A stretch of DNA of 64,000 nucleotides from Prevotella merdae (GCF_900290275.1 NZ_LT985323.1:818091-882090), one strand, 5' to 3'; counted from the first letter of the stretch, positions 17,437 through 27,096 are shown. Numbers and translations are program-made. The notes: generated by a model not told the origin, from the sequence alone.

Positions 17437-17460
17437 ATATGTATTTTATTACATATAAAT

Positions 17461-17496
17461 AAAAAAAGATGTGTCAAAAGATTAATGACACACCTT
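17461..17496 (-). terminator. Terminator of the uracil permease gene
   Basis: Read on the minus strand, GGTGTGTCA pairs with TGACACATC (17470-17496) and is followed by a run of seven T. It lies 28 bp past the uraA stop. Confidence 0.75.
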
Positions 17497-17523
17497 ATAT
17501 TATATTGGGATATTATACTGTTA

Positions 17524-18861
17524 TTACTCCTCTTTTCTGTGACTCTTGTCCTTACCGTTGAAGCTCTTAACCTTCATGCCGAGCTGGTCGGGAAGTATAG
17601 CATTAAGGAATATGCCCACAAGAGCAGCAAGAGCCAAACCTGATATTGAAACAGAACCTATCTGCACACCGCCATCAGTGCCATACTGTACGCCTATAGA
17701 CACAACCATTATAAGAGCTGCTACAAACACATTGCGCGAAGACGAGAAGTCGACCGGGGTTTCTACAAGATTGCGCACACCAACAGCCGATATCATACCA
17801 TAAAGTATAAGACTAACACCACCAATTGTAGCAGCAGGCATCAATCCTATAAGGCAAGCAAACTTAAGGCAGAAGCTCAACAATATGGCAAAACATGCTG
17901 CAAGTCGAATAACAGCAGGATCAAACACCTTTGTAAGGTTAAGCACACCGGTGTTCTCGCCATATGTAGTATTGGCAGGAGCGCCAAAGATAGAAGCAAG
18001 GAATGTGGCAAGACCGTCGCCACAGAGTGTTCGATGCAAACCTGGGTCCTTTATAAAGTTCTTGCCAACGGTGCTCTGAATGGCACACATATCACCGATA
18101 TGCTCCATTATAGTGGCAAAGGCAATAGGGAAAATAGCAATAATAGAAGTTAAGATAAGGTCGAAGTTAGGGTCTTTCATCACCGAGAATGTTGTGCGTT
18201 CCATATCAACAGGCCAACCTATCCATGCTGCCTCACCCAGTTTAGTGAAGTCAACCTCGCCCATAGCTGCTGCCAAAATATACGAACCAAGCACTCCAAG
18301 TAGTATTGGCACAATCTTTATAATGCCCTTACCCCAAATTGATGTGCCTATAACTATTGCAATAGCAGTAACGGCAAGAAGCCAGTTCTGCTGGCAGTTG
18401 CTTATGGCAGAGCCCGATAGGGTAAGTCCGATAGCAATAACCATAGGTCCGGTAACCACTGGAGGGAAGAATCGCATTACCTTCTCCGTACCAAACATCT
18501 TAAGCAAGAAAGCCATTACGAAATACAGCAACGATGCTGCCGCCACTCCAATACAGGCATAATTTAGTGCCATCACGTCTGTAAGACCTTGGGTTACACA
18601 CAACTGTTTTACAGAAGCGTAACCTCCAAGAAAGGCAAAGCTTGAGCCAAGGAATGCCGGAACCTTAAGCTTAGACACGAAATGAAAGATAAGTGTGCCT
18701 ATACCGGCAAACAACAGTGTTGCACTCACATCGAGTCCGGTGATAAGTGGAACAAGAATTGTGGCACCAAACATAGCAAACAGATGTTGGATACCAAGAA
18801 GTACGAATTTAGGTTTACCCAATTCGCGGGCGTTGTATACACCCTGATTGTCAGTGTTCAT
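17524..18861 (-). CDS. uraA: Uracil permease (NCS2 family)
   Basis: A 445-residue inner-membrane transporter with about 14 membrane segments. LGIQHLFAMFGATILVPLIT (about 22-41) opens the first repeat. PAFLGSSFAFLGG is the conserved TM3 motif. The TM10 region APANTTYGENTGVLNLTKV carries the Glu that binds the pyrimidine ring in UraA. These features favour uracil over xanthine, since the xanthine branch has different residues at these sites. It imports uracil with protons for salvage. The upstream 278 bp hold a promoter, a folded RNA and a terminator (19011-19171), which may attenuate this gene or make a separate RNA. Confidence 0.93.
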   Translation of the reverse strand: MNTDNQGVYNARELGKPKFVLLGIQHLFAMFGATILVPLITGLDVSATLLFAGIGTLIFHFVSKLKVPAFLGSSFAFLGGYASVKQLCVTQGLTDVMALNYACIGVAAASLLYFVMAFLLKMFGTEKVMRFFPPVVTGPMVIAIGLTLSGSAISNCQQNWLLAVTAIAIVIGTSIWGKGIIKIVPILLGVLGSYILAAAMGEVDFTKLGEAAWIGWPVDMERTTFSVMKDPNFDLILTSIIAIFPIAFATIMEHIGDMCAIQSTVGKNFIKDPGLHRTLCGDGLATFLASIFGAPANTTYGENTGVLNLTKVFDPAVIRLAACFAILLSFCLKFACLIGLMPAATIGGVSLILYGMISAVGVRNLVETPVDFSSSRNVFVAALIMVVSIGVQYGTDGGVQIGSVSISGLALAALVGIFLNAILPDQLGMKVKSFNGKDKSHRKEE

Positions 18862-19010
18862 TGTGTTATAATTGATTTGTTATGGATAATACATATTTAA
18901 TATCATAACGTTAATAAGTTCTTTTTATTGTATTTAAGTTTTTTTGTGCATGTAATGGTGAGAGCAATGAAGAGGCTATGAACAAAGAAAAAAGAACGTC
19001 TTAGAATGTA

Positions 19011-19034
19011 AAAAAGCCGACTTCACAGCCGGCT
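19011..19034 (-). terminator. Hairpin terminator inside the uraA upstream region
   Basis: On the minus strand, AGCCG and CGGCT (19030-19034 with 19015-19019) enclose GCTGTGAAGT-like loop sequence and are followed by TTTTTT. It would end the candidate RNA begun at 19140 before uraA, or end read-through from the transglutaminase gene. Confidence 0.6.
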
Positions 19035-19133
19035 CCTTTGCTCTTTATACAATAACATTATGAATTTTAATAGTGGCTATTAAACGTTGTGAGAATCACT
19101 ACATGTTTATATAGCGTTCCCACTATTGGTTTA
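19011..19133 (-). ncRNA. Candidate structured RNA or attenuator leader, about 120 nt
   Basis: A promoter at 19140-19171 and a terminator at 19011-19034 bracket a sequence with nested pairing on the minus strand: AATAGTGG with CCACTATT (19120-19127 and 19069-19076), AACG with CGTT (19115-19118 and 19083-19086), and GTGA-TTC-TCAC (19089-19099). No ORF of note is present. Either it is a stand-alone small RNA, or it is a uraA leader with a terminator 150 bp before the start codon. No known RNA family was recognised by eye. Confidence 0.5.
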
Positions 19134-19139
19134 CGCTTG

Positions 19140-19171
19140 CAAAGTTACTCATACTTAGCTACTTGCGCAAT
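19140..19171 (-). promoter_or_regulatory. Promoter upstream of the candidate RNA and uraA
   Basis: On the minus strand, -7 TAACTTTG (19140-19147) is 20 nt from a -33-like ATTG (19168-19171). No other start is evident between here and uraA, so it may drive the RNA, uraA or both. Confidence 0.65.
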
Positions 19172-19219
19172 ACCTAATAATCGGTAAACTTTACAGATGG
19201 AAGAGAATAGGCACACAGC

Positions 19220-20176
19220 CTACTCCACCCAATAAGTCACCCTATCATAATATAAGCCACCATCTTTCACGGTTATTTTAAGCGAACCTTTCTGCTTTGG
19301 CGTTACCTTCATCGACATAACTCCATCCTTGCCAACAGTCCAGTTTTGCATAAAGTCGTCGTTGTTAAAAACAGCATATACCAAACCCTTACGCGGTCTT
19401 ATCTGGAACACATACGTCTTGCCGACCTTTAGGTTTCTGTTCATCGGAATGTTTTTTACTCTGAACGGTGTACCATTATCATCGTCATCATAAAAGATAG
19501 GCAATTCTTTCAATTTGCCTGCAAGGAAACCCTTGAACACCTTCTCGCCATTAAGTCCATAGTGTCGCAACGGATGAATTCGTGGCAGTTTATCAAAGTC
19601 TTGTTCCGAATATGTTACATCTGTTAGTTGCCACTTAGCATCATCTGGATAATGGGTAAACAGCATCCAATAAGGGTCTACATTCCACCAAACGTCATGT
19701 CGCTTTCTACGTGTAAAGTCCTTGCCTGATACATAACCAGCACCCCATGTAGCATCAAGCAAAATCCACTTACCATCTACCTTGACACTATTCCACGCAT
19801 GGTTAACCTTCATGCCTACCACCAGTTCGGCTTCCAGTCCAATAGACGTGGCCATTAGATAGAACAGTTCGCTATAAGCATTGCACACACCTTTCTTCTT
19901 CTCCCAGCACTCGTCTGCATAATATATCTTATAGTCGGTGTCGTAGGAAATGTTGTTGCAAAGATACCGGTATATAGCATGAGCCTTCTGGCGTTCGGTT
20001 CGGCAATTGGCAGTAATTCGCTGTGTAATACCCTTCCATTCATACTTGGAAGTAACAGCTTTAACCATACCCAGTTTGTGCGGGTCGATGTTCTTGTCGT
20101 ATGTAACGTACATACTGTTCTGGGCAAAGCAGCATGTAGAGAGCATCATAAGAAGAGTTATCAGAAATGTTTTCAT
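19220..20176 (-). CDS. Secreted transglutaminase-like domain protein
   Basis: A 318-residue protein. Residues 1-18 are a signal peptide (MKTFLITLLMMLSTCCFAQ). A transglutaminase-like/papain-like core follows: KKGVCNAYSELFYLMATSIG has the catalytic Cys (about residue 96), MKVNHAWNSVKVDGKWILLD the His (about 127), and the Asp lies in LLDATWGAG (about 141). The last 100 residues are beta-rich. Such proteins may act as peptidases, as cell-wall or protein cross-linkers, or as inactive scaffolds; the full triad argues for activity. The start at 20176 is chosen because the upstream ATG at 20230 falls in the -33 box of a good promoter. Single-gene unit. Confidence 0.87.
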   Translation of the reverse strand: MKTFLITLLMMLSTCCFAQNSMYVTYDKNIDPHKLGMVKAVTSKYEWKGITQRITANCRTERQKAHAIYRYLCNNISYDTDYKIYYADECWEKKKGVCNAYSELFYLMATSIGLEAELVVGMKVNHAWNSVKVDGKWILLDATWGAGYVSGKDFTRRKRHDVWWNVDPYWMLFTHYPDDAKWQLTDVTYSEQDFDKLPRIHPLRHYGLNGEKVFKGFLAGKLKELPIFYDDDDNGTPFRVKNIPMNRNLKVGKTYVFQIRPRKGLVYAVFNNDDFMQNWTVGKDGVMSMKVTPKQKGSLKITVKDGGLYYDRVTYWVE

Positions 20177-20200
20177 ATTTAGTATGTGTTTGGTTTTTTG

Positions 20201-20231
20201 CAAATTTAGGAAAAATTGCTGACATGACAAT
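20201..20231 (-). promoter_or_regulatory. Promoter of the transglutaminase-like gene
   Basis: On the minus strand, TAAATTTG (20201-20208) is 19 nt from ATTG (20228-20231). Predicted leader about 20 nt. Confidence 0.65.
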
Positions 20232-20383
20232 GTTTCAATTACATTTTAAATCCCGTAAAAGTCTTTTTTTTCGTCCCATTGTTTGCCAATCCCATTTTTT
20301 TTTATTTCTTTTGTAATTCTCGGCATTCATTGCCACAATGAACAACGATAAACAATAATACACATTATAATATATATAATTAT

Positions 20384-23026
20384 ATGGCTCAGAAAAAGAC
20401 CGACGACGGACTTACGCCGATGATGCGTCAGTTTTACAATTTCAAGCACGAGTATCCTGATGCGTTGCTGCTCTTCCGCTGTGGCGACTTCTACGAGACT
20501 TATGCCGATGATGCCGTAGAGGCAGCTAAGATTCTTGGCATAACTCTAACACGTCGCTCTAATGGCAAGAACGCTAACGGGGCTGCAACCGAGATGGCAG
20601 GATTTCCACATCATGCCCTCGACACTTATCTTCCAAAGCTTATTCGTGCAGGAAAACGTGTGGCTATCTGCGACCAGCTTGAAGACCCTAAGCTTACAAA
20701 GACTCTCGTAAAGCGTGGCATTACCGAGCTTGTAACTCCGGGCGTGGCTATGAGCGACAATGTGCTTAATTATAAGGAGAACAACTTCCTTGCTGCGGTC
20801 TTTATGTCTAAGGCTATGTGTGGCGTGGCTTTCCTCGACATTTCTACCGGAGAATTCCTTACTGGCGAAGGTACATTTGATTATGTAGAGAAGCTTCTTG
20901 CATCCTTCCAACCTAAGGAGGTGCTGCACGACCGCCAGATGAAGAAAGAGTTTGAAGAGCATTTCGGCAATAAGTGGTGCACATTCCAGTTGGACGACTG
21001 GATGCTTACCGAACAAAGCTCACGTCAGAAACTACTTACCCACTTTGGAACCAAGTCGCTTAAAGGCTTCGGTGTAGAACACCTTAAGCTTGGCATTATT
21101 TCGGCAGGAGCCATATTGCAGTATCTTGAAATGACCCAGCACACTCATTTGGGTCATATAACATCGTTGCGCCGTATCGAGGAAGACAGATATGTACGAT
21201 TAGACAAGTTCACAATACGCTCTCTTGAACTATTGCAGTCGATGCAAGACGATGGCGTATCGCTGCTTGATGTTATCGACCGCACAGTTACGGCAATGGG
21301 AGCACGCATGCTTAAGCGCTGGACAGTATTTCCACTTATGGATGTGGCAAGCATCAACAAGCGTCTGGATGTGGTAGAGACATTCTTCCGCAAGCCCGAC
21401 TTCAGACAAACCATTGACGACAATCTGCATCGCATAAGCGATATTGAACGTATTATATCCAAGGTTGCCGTAGGCAGAGTGTCGCCCAGAGAGGTTGTTC
21501 AGCTAAAGCTTGCATTACAGTCCATAGTTCCTATTAAGACCGCATGCCTGTACAGCGATAATAATGAGATTCACTCTATAGGCGAACGGCTCAACCTATG
21601 CGAATCGCTGCGCGACCGAATAGAACGTGAGATACAGTCGGATCCACCACTACTTGTAAACAAAGGTGATGTTATTGCCGCAGGTTTCTCTTCCGAACTC
21701 GACGAACTGCGTGCCATATCACGTGGAGGAAGAGACTATCTGCTAAAGATTCAGGAAGAAGAAGCTCAGAAGACAGGCATACAGAGCCTTAAGGTAGGAT
21801 ATAATAATGTGTTTGGCTATTACCTCGAAGTGCGCAACACATACAAAGACCAGGTGCCACAAGAGTGGATACGCAAGCAGACACTTGCCAATGCCGAGCG
21901 CTACATCACCCAAGAGCTTAAGGAATATGAGGAGAAGATAATGGGAGCCGACGAGAAGATTCTCTCGCTTGAGACACGTCTCTTCATGGAACTCGTTACT
22001 GATATGGCCGAGTTTATTCCTCAAATACAGATAAATGCCAACATCATAGCCCGTCTCGACTGTATGCTCTCCTTTGCCAAAGCAGCCGAGGAGCATCGCT
22101 ATGTGCGCCCTGTAGTAAGCGACGATTGTGTGCTGGAGATAAAGGCAGGACGTCATCCTGTTATAGAGACCCAATTGCCAGTAGGCGAGGAGTATGTGCC
22201 AAATGATATTGAGCTCGATACCGAGCAACAGCAGATAATGATAATAACGGGTCCAAACATGGCTGGTAAGTCTGCCCTATTGCGACAGACTGCCCTCATA
22301 ACGCTTATGGCACAGATGGGATGCTTTGTTCCGGCTGAGTCTGCACACGTTGGTTTGGTAGACAAGATATTCACACGTGTGGGAGCGTCGGACAATATAT
22401 CCTTGGGCGAATCAACCTTTATGGTAGAGATGACCGAGGCATCCGACATTCTAAACAATGTAACTCCGCGCTCGCTCGTACTATTCGACGAGCTTGGACG
22501 AGGCACATCCACCTACGACGGCATTTCTATTGCCTGGGCTATAGTGGAATATCTGCATGAGCATCAAGGTGCTCAGGCGCGCACGCTATTTGCCACCCAC
22601 TATCACGAGCTTAACGAGATGGAGAAGAACTTCTCGCGTATCAAGAACTACAACGTTAGTGTAAAGGAACTTAACGGTAAGGTGATATTCCTTCGCAAGC
22701 TTATGCGTGGCGGCTCCGAGCACTCATTTGGTATTCATGTGGCAGAGATAGCCGGTATGCCTAAGTCTATCGTTAGCCGTGCCAACCTTATATTGAAGCA
22801 GCTTGAAGCCGATAATGCCAGCGTTGGAGTAGACCAGCCTGCAACGTCACGTATAGCAAATTCGGCAAGTAATAATGGTATGCAACTCTCTTTCTTCCAG
22901 CTTGACGACCCTGTACTTTGCCAAATACGCGACGAGATACTTGGTCTTGACATCAACAACCTAACCCCGGTTGAGGCACTCAACAAACTCAACGAGATAA
23001 AGAAAATCGTTACGGGAAGGTCGTAA
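20384..23026 (+). CDS. mutS: DNA mismatch repair protein MutS
   Basis: An 880-residue MutS1. The mismatch-reading Phe36-x-Glu38 sits in [13 protein letters not shown], at the same numbers as in E. coli. The connector, core and clamp domains follow. The ATPase has Walker A GPNMAGKS (623-630), the Walker B region [17 protein letters not shown] (about 701-717) and [14 protein letters not shown] with the switch His (about 738). A C-terminal linker ends with [11 protein letters not shown], part of the tetramerisation tail. It binds base mismatches and hands over to MutL. The 207-bp gap to the divergent transglutaminase gene is T-rich; no clear promoter box could be assigned to mutS. Confidence 0.98.
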   Translation: MAQKKTDDGLTPMMRQFYNFKHEYPDALLLFRCGDFYETYADDAVEAAKILGITLTRRSNGKNANGAATEMAGFPHHALDTYLPKLIRAGKRVAICDQLEDPKLTKTLVKRGITELVTPGVAMSDNVLNYKENNFLAAVFMSKAMCGVAFLDISTGEFLTGEGTFDYVEKLLASFQPKEVLHDRQMKKEFEEHFGNKWCTFQLDDWMLTEQSSRQKLLTHFGTKSLKGFGVEHLKLGIISAGAILQYLEMTQHTHLGHITSLRRIEEDRYVRLDKFTIRSLELLQSMQDDGVSLLDVIDRTVTAMGARMLKRWTVFPLMDVASINKRLDVVETFFRKPDFRQTIDDNLHRISDIERIISKVAVGRVSPREVVQLKLALQSIVPIKTACLYSDNNEIHSIGERLNLCESLRDRIEREIQSDPPLLVNKGDVIAAGFSSELDELRAISRGGRDYLLKIQEEEAQKTGIQSLKVGYNNVFGYYLEVRNTYKDQVPQEWIRKQTLANAERYITQELKEYEEKIMGADEKILSLETRLFMELVTDMAEFIPQIQINANIIARLDCMLSFAKAAEEHRYVRPVVSDDCVLEIKAGRHPVIETQLPVGEEYVPNDIELDTEQQQIMIITGPNMAGKSALLRQTALITLMAQMGCFVPAESAHVGLVDKIFTRVGASDNISLGESTFMVEMTEASDILNNVTPRSLVLFDELGRGTSTYDGISIAWAIVEYLHEHQGAQARTLFATHYHELNEMEKNFSRIKNYNVSVKELNGKVIFLRKLMRGGSEHSFGIHVAEIAGMPKSIVSRANLILKQLEADNASVGVDQPATSRIANSASNNGMQLSFFQLDDPVLCQIRDEILGLDINNLTPVEALNKLNEIKKIVTGRS

Positions 23027-23060
23027 CGATAGAAGTTTGTATGCTATAAGGTAAATTTCA

Positions 23061-23170
23061 TTTCTCTGCAAGCATATACATTTTTGATAGCAAGCAAAAG
23101 TTCATTTGATAGCAAGCAAATGTTCGTTTGATAGTAAGCATAGATACATTTGATAGCAAGCATAGATACA
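23061..23170. repeat. Tandem array of five 22-bp units (TTTGATAGCAAGCA core)
   Basis: Units begin at 23061 (degenerate), 23083, 23105, 23127 and 23149, exactly 22 bp apart. Units 2-5 share TTTGATAG(C/T)AAGCA; the last eight bases fall in two types (AAGTTCA-like and TAGATACA). The array lies 35 bp after the mutS stop. It has no spacer sequences, so it is not a CRISPR. Confidence 0.85.
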
Positions 23171-23264
23171 TTTATCATATACAAAAAATCTAATTTATAT
23201 ACTATCTGCGTCAGATTAGGTCAATAGAAACGCTGCAATAATATAAGTTCAAGGATTCAATCAC

Positions 23265-23327
23265 AATTATATGTAAGTACACTTTTAAATAATTCAGAAT
23301 CTTTACAAAGTATACTTACATATAATT
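23265..23327. repeat. 21-bp inverted repeat with 21-nt loop
   Basis: 23265-23285 (starts AATTATATGTAAGTA) pairs with 23307-23327 with one mismatch. No T run follows, so it does not look like a normal terminator. It sits in the 423-bp gap between mutS and the MATE gene, downstream of the 22-bp array. Confidence 0.75.
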
Positions 23328-23401
23328 CTCTTTATACAAGTAGGCTTAGTACATTTATTTCTGTTTTTATTATCCCTATTACGGATAATGCGGTGCCGTG
23401 G

Positions 23402-23432
23402 TTGCACATCTCGCCTTTCTTTTGTAACTTCG
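23402..23432 (+). promoter_or_regulatory. Promoter of the MATE/DUF3737/PatB genes
   Basis: TTGC (23402-23405) and TAACTTCG (23425-23432) are 19 nt apart. The -7 box differs from consensus at one base. It lies 18 bp before the start at 23450. Confidence 0.55.
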
Positions 23433-23449
23433 CAGAAGAAATATAATTT

Positions 23450-24856
23450 ATGAAGATAAACAAACAAAAAGACCAACTACTATGCATGATACGCAATAAC
23501 AAGCCGATGACTCTCGGCCAGCAGGCGCGTCTCGTGCTGAGCTTAGCCACGCCTGCCATCTTGGCGCAACTAACAACCACGATGATGCAATATATCGACG
23601 CGTCGATGGTGGGCAGTCTTGGTGCAGAGGCGTCGGCATCAATAGGCTTGATAGAAACAACAACATGGCTTATGGGAAGTATCTGCTCGGCGGCGGCAGC
23701 AGGCTTTTATGTGCAGGTGAGCCATCAGCTTGGTGCCAACGACCCTGGGCAGGCACGTTCCACATTACGTCAGGGTATCATGTCGGTATTAATAGTAAGT
23801 ATGCTGATAGGTTTGACAGCTCTCTGTATAAGTCCGTTTCTGCCCTCGTGGCTTGGCGGTGGAGCCGACATCTGTCCTACATCATCTGCCTATTTCGCCA
23901 TAATAGCCATGGCCATGCCAGCCTTCCAATTCTCCATGTTTGGAAGCGGTATGCTTAGAAGTTCAGGCAATATGGTGGTGCCAAGCATTATGAGTGTTGT
24001 GATGATGACACTCGATGTCATCTTCAACTACTTCCTTATATTCGACACCCATACGGTAGATGTCCTTGGCATAAACTTTGCCATTCCAGGAGCAGGACTG
24101 GGTGTTGTTGGAGCAGCCATAGGTACAGCCTCAGCCGAGCTCGTAGCTGCATCGATAACGATGTACATACTATGTTTCCGTAGCAAGGAACTTAGTCTGA
24201 AGATAGACCACGGACGCTTTTTGCCCACATGGCAGGTGGTGCGTCGCGCCTTACATATTGGTTTGCCTATGGGCATACAACAAACCATCATGACATCGGC
24301 ATATATCGTTACAACCATCATCATTGCGCCGTTGGGCACCTTTGCCATTGCAGCCAACTCATTCGGCATCATCGTTGAGAGCTTATGCTATATGCCAGGC
24401 TATGGCGTGAGCGATGCAGCAACAACACTTGTAGGCCAAAGCATGGGAGCTGGGCGCAACGAACTGATGAAGCGTTTTGCATGGCTGTCCGTAGCATTAG
24501 GCATGGGCATTATGACGCTTATGGGTATCGTGATGTATGTAGGAGCGCCGTTTGCAATGGCTATGATGACACCGTCTGAGGAAGTAAGACAGCTTGGTGT
24601 AGAAGTACTTCGCATAGAAGCCTTTGCCGAACCAATGTTCGGTGCGGCCATAATATGCTATGGTGTGTTTGTAGGTGCTGCCAAGACCGTAGCGCCAAGC
24701 GTAATGAACCTCATATCGATGTGGGGCGTGCGCATAACGCTTGCCGCCTTGCTTGCACCAAGCATGGGACTCAAGGGCGTATGGCTCGCCATGTGCCTGG
24801 AGCTGACATTTAGAGGAGTGATTTTCTTAGTAAAATTGAAATTATGGAAAAGATAA
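23450..24856 (+). CDS. MATE family efflux transporter
   Basis: A 468-residue inner-membrane protein with about 12 hydrophobic segments in two related halves. LSLATPAILAQLTTTMMQYIDASMVG (about 28-53) and the second-half counterpart IGLPMGIQQTIMTSAYIVTT (about 267-286) are the MATE/NorM repeats. MATE pumps export cationic or metabolic compounds using sodium or proton gradients; the substrate is not predictable. The stop overlaps the start of the DUF3737 gene by 13 bp, which implies translational coupling. Confidence 0.93.
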   Translation: MKINKQKDQLLCMIRNNKPMTLGQQARLVLSLATPAILAQLTTTMMQYIDASMVGSLGAEASASIGLIETTTWLMGSICSAAAAGFYVQVSHQLGANDPGQARSTLRQGIMSVLIVSMLIGLTALCISPFLPSWLGGGADICPTSSAYFAIIAMAMPAFQFSMFGSGMLRSSGNMVVPSIMSVVMMTLDVIFNYFLIFDTHTVDVLGINFAIPGAGLGVVGAAIGTASAELVAASITMYILCFRSKELSLKIDHGRFLPTWQVVRRALHIGLPMGIQQTIMTSAYIVTTIIIAPLGTFAIAANSFGIIVESLCYMPGYGVSDAATTLVGQSMGAGRNELMKRFAWLSVALGMGIMTLMGIVMYVGAPFAMAMMTPSEEVRQLGVEVLRIEAFAEPMFGAAIICYGVFVGAAKTVAPSVMNLISMWGVRITLAALLAPSMGLKGVWLAMCLELTFRGVIFLVKLKLWKR

Positions 24857-25689
24857 CTAACAAGGTTTTCGGTGGAGAGCGTCCTCTATTCGAAATACAC
24901 AACGTGGAGCTCGACCACGTTCGCATCACCTTTGGTGAATCGGGCATTAAAGAGTGTAGCAACATCGTTTGCCGCAACTGCTACTTCGAGGGAAAGTATC
25001 CGCTGTGGCATGTCAAGAAGTCGGACATACGCAACTGCTATTTTGCACCTGGCTCACGTTCAGCCATATGGTATTCGGACGACATGCACATGGAGGATTG
25101 CGTTATCAACGGTCCAAAGTTCTTCCGCGAGATGAAGAATCTCTCTTTGAAGAATGTAACTATCAACGATGCCGACGAGACTTTCTGGGGTATCGACGGT
25201 TTGACATTGGAGAATGTTGTGCTGCACGAGGGCACTTATCCCTTTATGCATTGCCGCAATATTAAGGTAGACGGACTTGAGTCGGATGCCAAGTATGTAT
25301 TCCAATACTCGCGCGACATAGAGATTCGCAATGCCAAGATTGATACAAAGGATTCGTTCTGGGAGGTAGACAATGTTACGGTGTACGACTCAGAGCTTAA
25401 CGGCGAGTTCCTTGGCTGGCATTCGCGTGGACTTCGTCTTGTAAACTGTCATATATCTGGTGAGCAACCATTGTGCTATGCCAAGGACCTTGTGTTGGAG
25501 AACTGTACCTTCGACCCCGAGTGCGACCGTGCCTTTGAATACTCAACTGTTCAGGCCGACATCCGCGGACATATAAAGAGCATCAAGAACCCTGCTTCGG
25601 GCAAGATTGTTGCCGACAGCATAGGCGAGATTATACTCGACGAGAACATCAAGCAGCCAGCCAACTGCGAAATAACAACTCGCAAGTAA
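24844..25689 (+). CDS. DUF3737 family protein (right-handed beta-helix)
   Basis: A 281-residue cytosolic protein without signal peptide or membrane segment. It consists of about ten degenerate 20-22-residue coils of the type NCYFEGKYPLWHVKKSDIRN, typical of a beta-solenoid, and closes with DSIGEIILDENI. The whole length matches DUF3737, a family often found beside MATE pumps and PatB/MalY-like aminotransferase-fold enzymes. Function unknown. Here it overlaps the MATE gene by 13 bp and lies 1 bp before the PatB gene, so the three are clearly one transcript and probably one pathway. Confidence 0.9.
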   Translation: MEKITNKVFGGERPLFEIHNVELDHVRITFGESGIKECSNIVCRNCYFEGKYPLWHVKKSDIRNCYFAPGSRSAIWYSDDMHMEDCVINGPKFFREMKNLSLKNVTINDADETFWGIDGLTLENVVLHEGTYPFMHCRNIKVDGLESDAKYVFQYSRDIEIRNAKIDTKDSFWEVDNVTVYDSELNGEFLGWHSRGLRLVNCHISGEQPLCYAKDLVLENCTFDPECDRAFEYSTVQADIRGHIKSIKNPASGKIVADSIGEIILDENIKQPANCEITTRK

Positions 25690-25690
25690 T

Positions 25691-26872
25691 ATGACAAACT
25701 TCTCTTTCTCTACTCTCACCAATCGCCGTGGCACCAACTCATACAAGTGGGATTCTGCACCTAACGAGGACATAATACCCTTATGGGTGGCAGATATGGA
25801 CTTTGAAACTTATCCTGCCATAACTGAGGCTTTGCAGCGTCGCGTGGCACATGGAATATTTGGCTATACACGTGTGCCAGACGCTTATTATGATGCTGTG
25901 TGCCAATGGTTCGGCAAACATCATGGATGGACCATATGTAAAGACCATATAATCTACACATCTGGAGTGGTGCCTGCAATATCAGCCATTATCAAGGCGC
26001 TCACACTACCAGGCGACCAGGTAATAGTGCAAGGCCCTGTATACAACTGTTTCTATTCGTCAATACGCAACAACGGTTGCGAGATGGTGTCCAACTCGCT
26101 TGTATATAACAATGTTGCGATGCGCTACGAGATTGACTTTGATGACCTTAACCGCAAGCTGTCGCATGAACGTGCACGACTATTCTTATTATGCAATCCG
26201 CACAACCCAGGCGGACGTGTATGGACAACAGAAGAACTTATACATATAGCCGAATTGTGCAAGAAGCATAACGTGCGAGTTGTGTCCGACGAGATTCATT
26301 GCGAGCTAACGCTTCACGACAACCAATATACTCCCTTTGGCTCATTGCCCGACAATCTGTCGTATGGCAGCATAACATGCTGCTCACCATCAAAGGCATT
26401 CAATATTGCCGGACTGCAGATAGCCAACATTATATGTCGCGACACCTTAGTGCGCGAACGCATCGACCGTGCCATAAACATAAATGAGGTATGCGATGTA
26501 AATCCATTCGGCGTAGAAGCCTTGCAAGTGGCTTATACAGACGGTGGTGCCGAGTGGCTTAAAGAACTTAGACAGTATATATCGTCCAACTACGATAAGC
26601 TGCTTGATTTCTTTGGCAAGCATTTGCCTCAACTGCCCGTAATGCGCATGGAAGGTACATATCTTGCCTGGATAGACTGCTCGGCACTAAAAGAGACATC
26701 AGAAGAGATAGAAGAACGACTGATGAAGGAACACAAAGTGTGGGTAAATGCCGGCAGCATGTATGGCAAGGAGGGCGAGCACTTTATACGCATCAATATG
26801 GCTTGTCCATGGCAGCGACTGGAAGAAGGATTGCACCGTGTGGCAAATGGCATTAATGGCTATCAAGAATAG
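25691..26872 (+). CDS. PatB/MalY-type PLP-dependent C-S lyase (cystathionine beta-lyase-like)
   Basis: A 393-residue fold-type I PLP enzyme. WDSAPNEDIIPLWVADMDF (about 20-38) is the family's N-terminal signature. CNPHNPGGRVW (about 169-179) and VVSDEIHCEL (about 197-206, with the PLP-contacting Asp) lead to the Schiff-base Lys235 in CCSPSKAFNIAGLQ. A final Arg (HFIRINMACPW) binds the carboxylate. These enzymes cleave cystathionine and related C-S bonds to thiols, pyruvate and ammonia; MalY also has a regulatory role in E. coli. The operon with a MATE pump and DUF3737 suggests metabolism and export of a sulfur-containing compound, which is an inference. Confidence 0.9.
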   Translation: MTNFSFSTLTNRRGTNSYKWDSAPNEDIIPLWVADMDFETYPAITEALQRRVAHGIFGYTRVPDAYYDAVCQWFGKHHGWTICKDHIIYTSGVVPAISAIIKALTLPGDQVIVQGPVYNCFYSSIRNNGCEMVSNSLVYNNVAMRYEIDFDDLNRKLSHERARLFLLCNPHNPGGRVWTTEELIHIAELCKKHNVRVVSDEIHCELTLHDNQYTPFGSLPDNLSYGSITCCSPSKAFNIAGLQIANIICRDTLVRERIDRAININEVCDVNPFGVEALQVAYTDGGAEWLKELRQYISSNYDKLLDFFGKHLPQLPVMRMEGTYLAWIDCSALKETSEEIEERLMKEHKVWVNAGSMYGKEGEHFIRINMACPWQRLEEGLHRVANGINGYQE

Positions 26873-26930
26873 AGGGCATTCGGGCTGCCTATACTTGAGC
26901 AAAACATTAATACGTTATCTTCGACTTACG

Positions 26931-26972
26931 AATACGTTATCACAAGCCGATGATAACGTATTATTTTTTTTT
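26931..26972 (+). terminator. Terminator of the MATE/DUF3737/PatB operon
   Basis: AATACGTTATCA (26931-26942) pairs perfectly with 26951-26962 and is followed by a nine-T run. A second partial copy of the left arm at 26909-26919 could form an alternative fold. Confidence 0.9.
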
Positions 26973-27063
26973 AAGAGGTAATAGCCTACCCTATGCATTA
27001 GCATTATGCAGTAATAAGACAAATGTTTTGTTTCTGTTTGTTGGTTTTATCCAAGACTTTCAG

Positions 27064-27071
27064 TAACTTTG
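27064..27071 (+). promoter_or_regulatory. -7 box TAACTTTG of the hypothetical/rpoN genes
   Basis: TAACTTTG lies 26 bp before the start at 27097, with TTGG at 27041-27044 (19-nt spacing) as a possible -33 box. Confidence 0.6.
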
Positions 27072-27096
27072 CATAAAATAACAATGCTTCATCACT

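Noticed and set aside
23061..23170. Possible short CRISPR array
   Set aside because: The 22-bp units abut with no unique spacers, and no cas genes are in the window.
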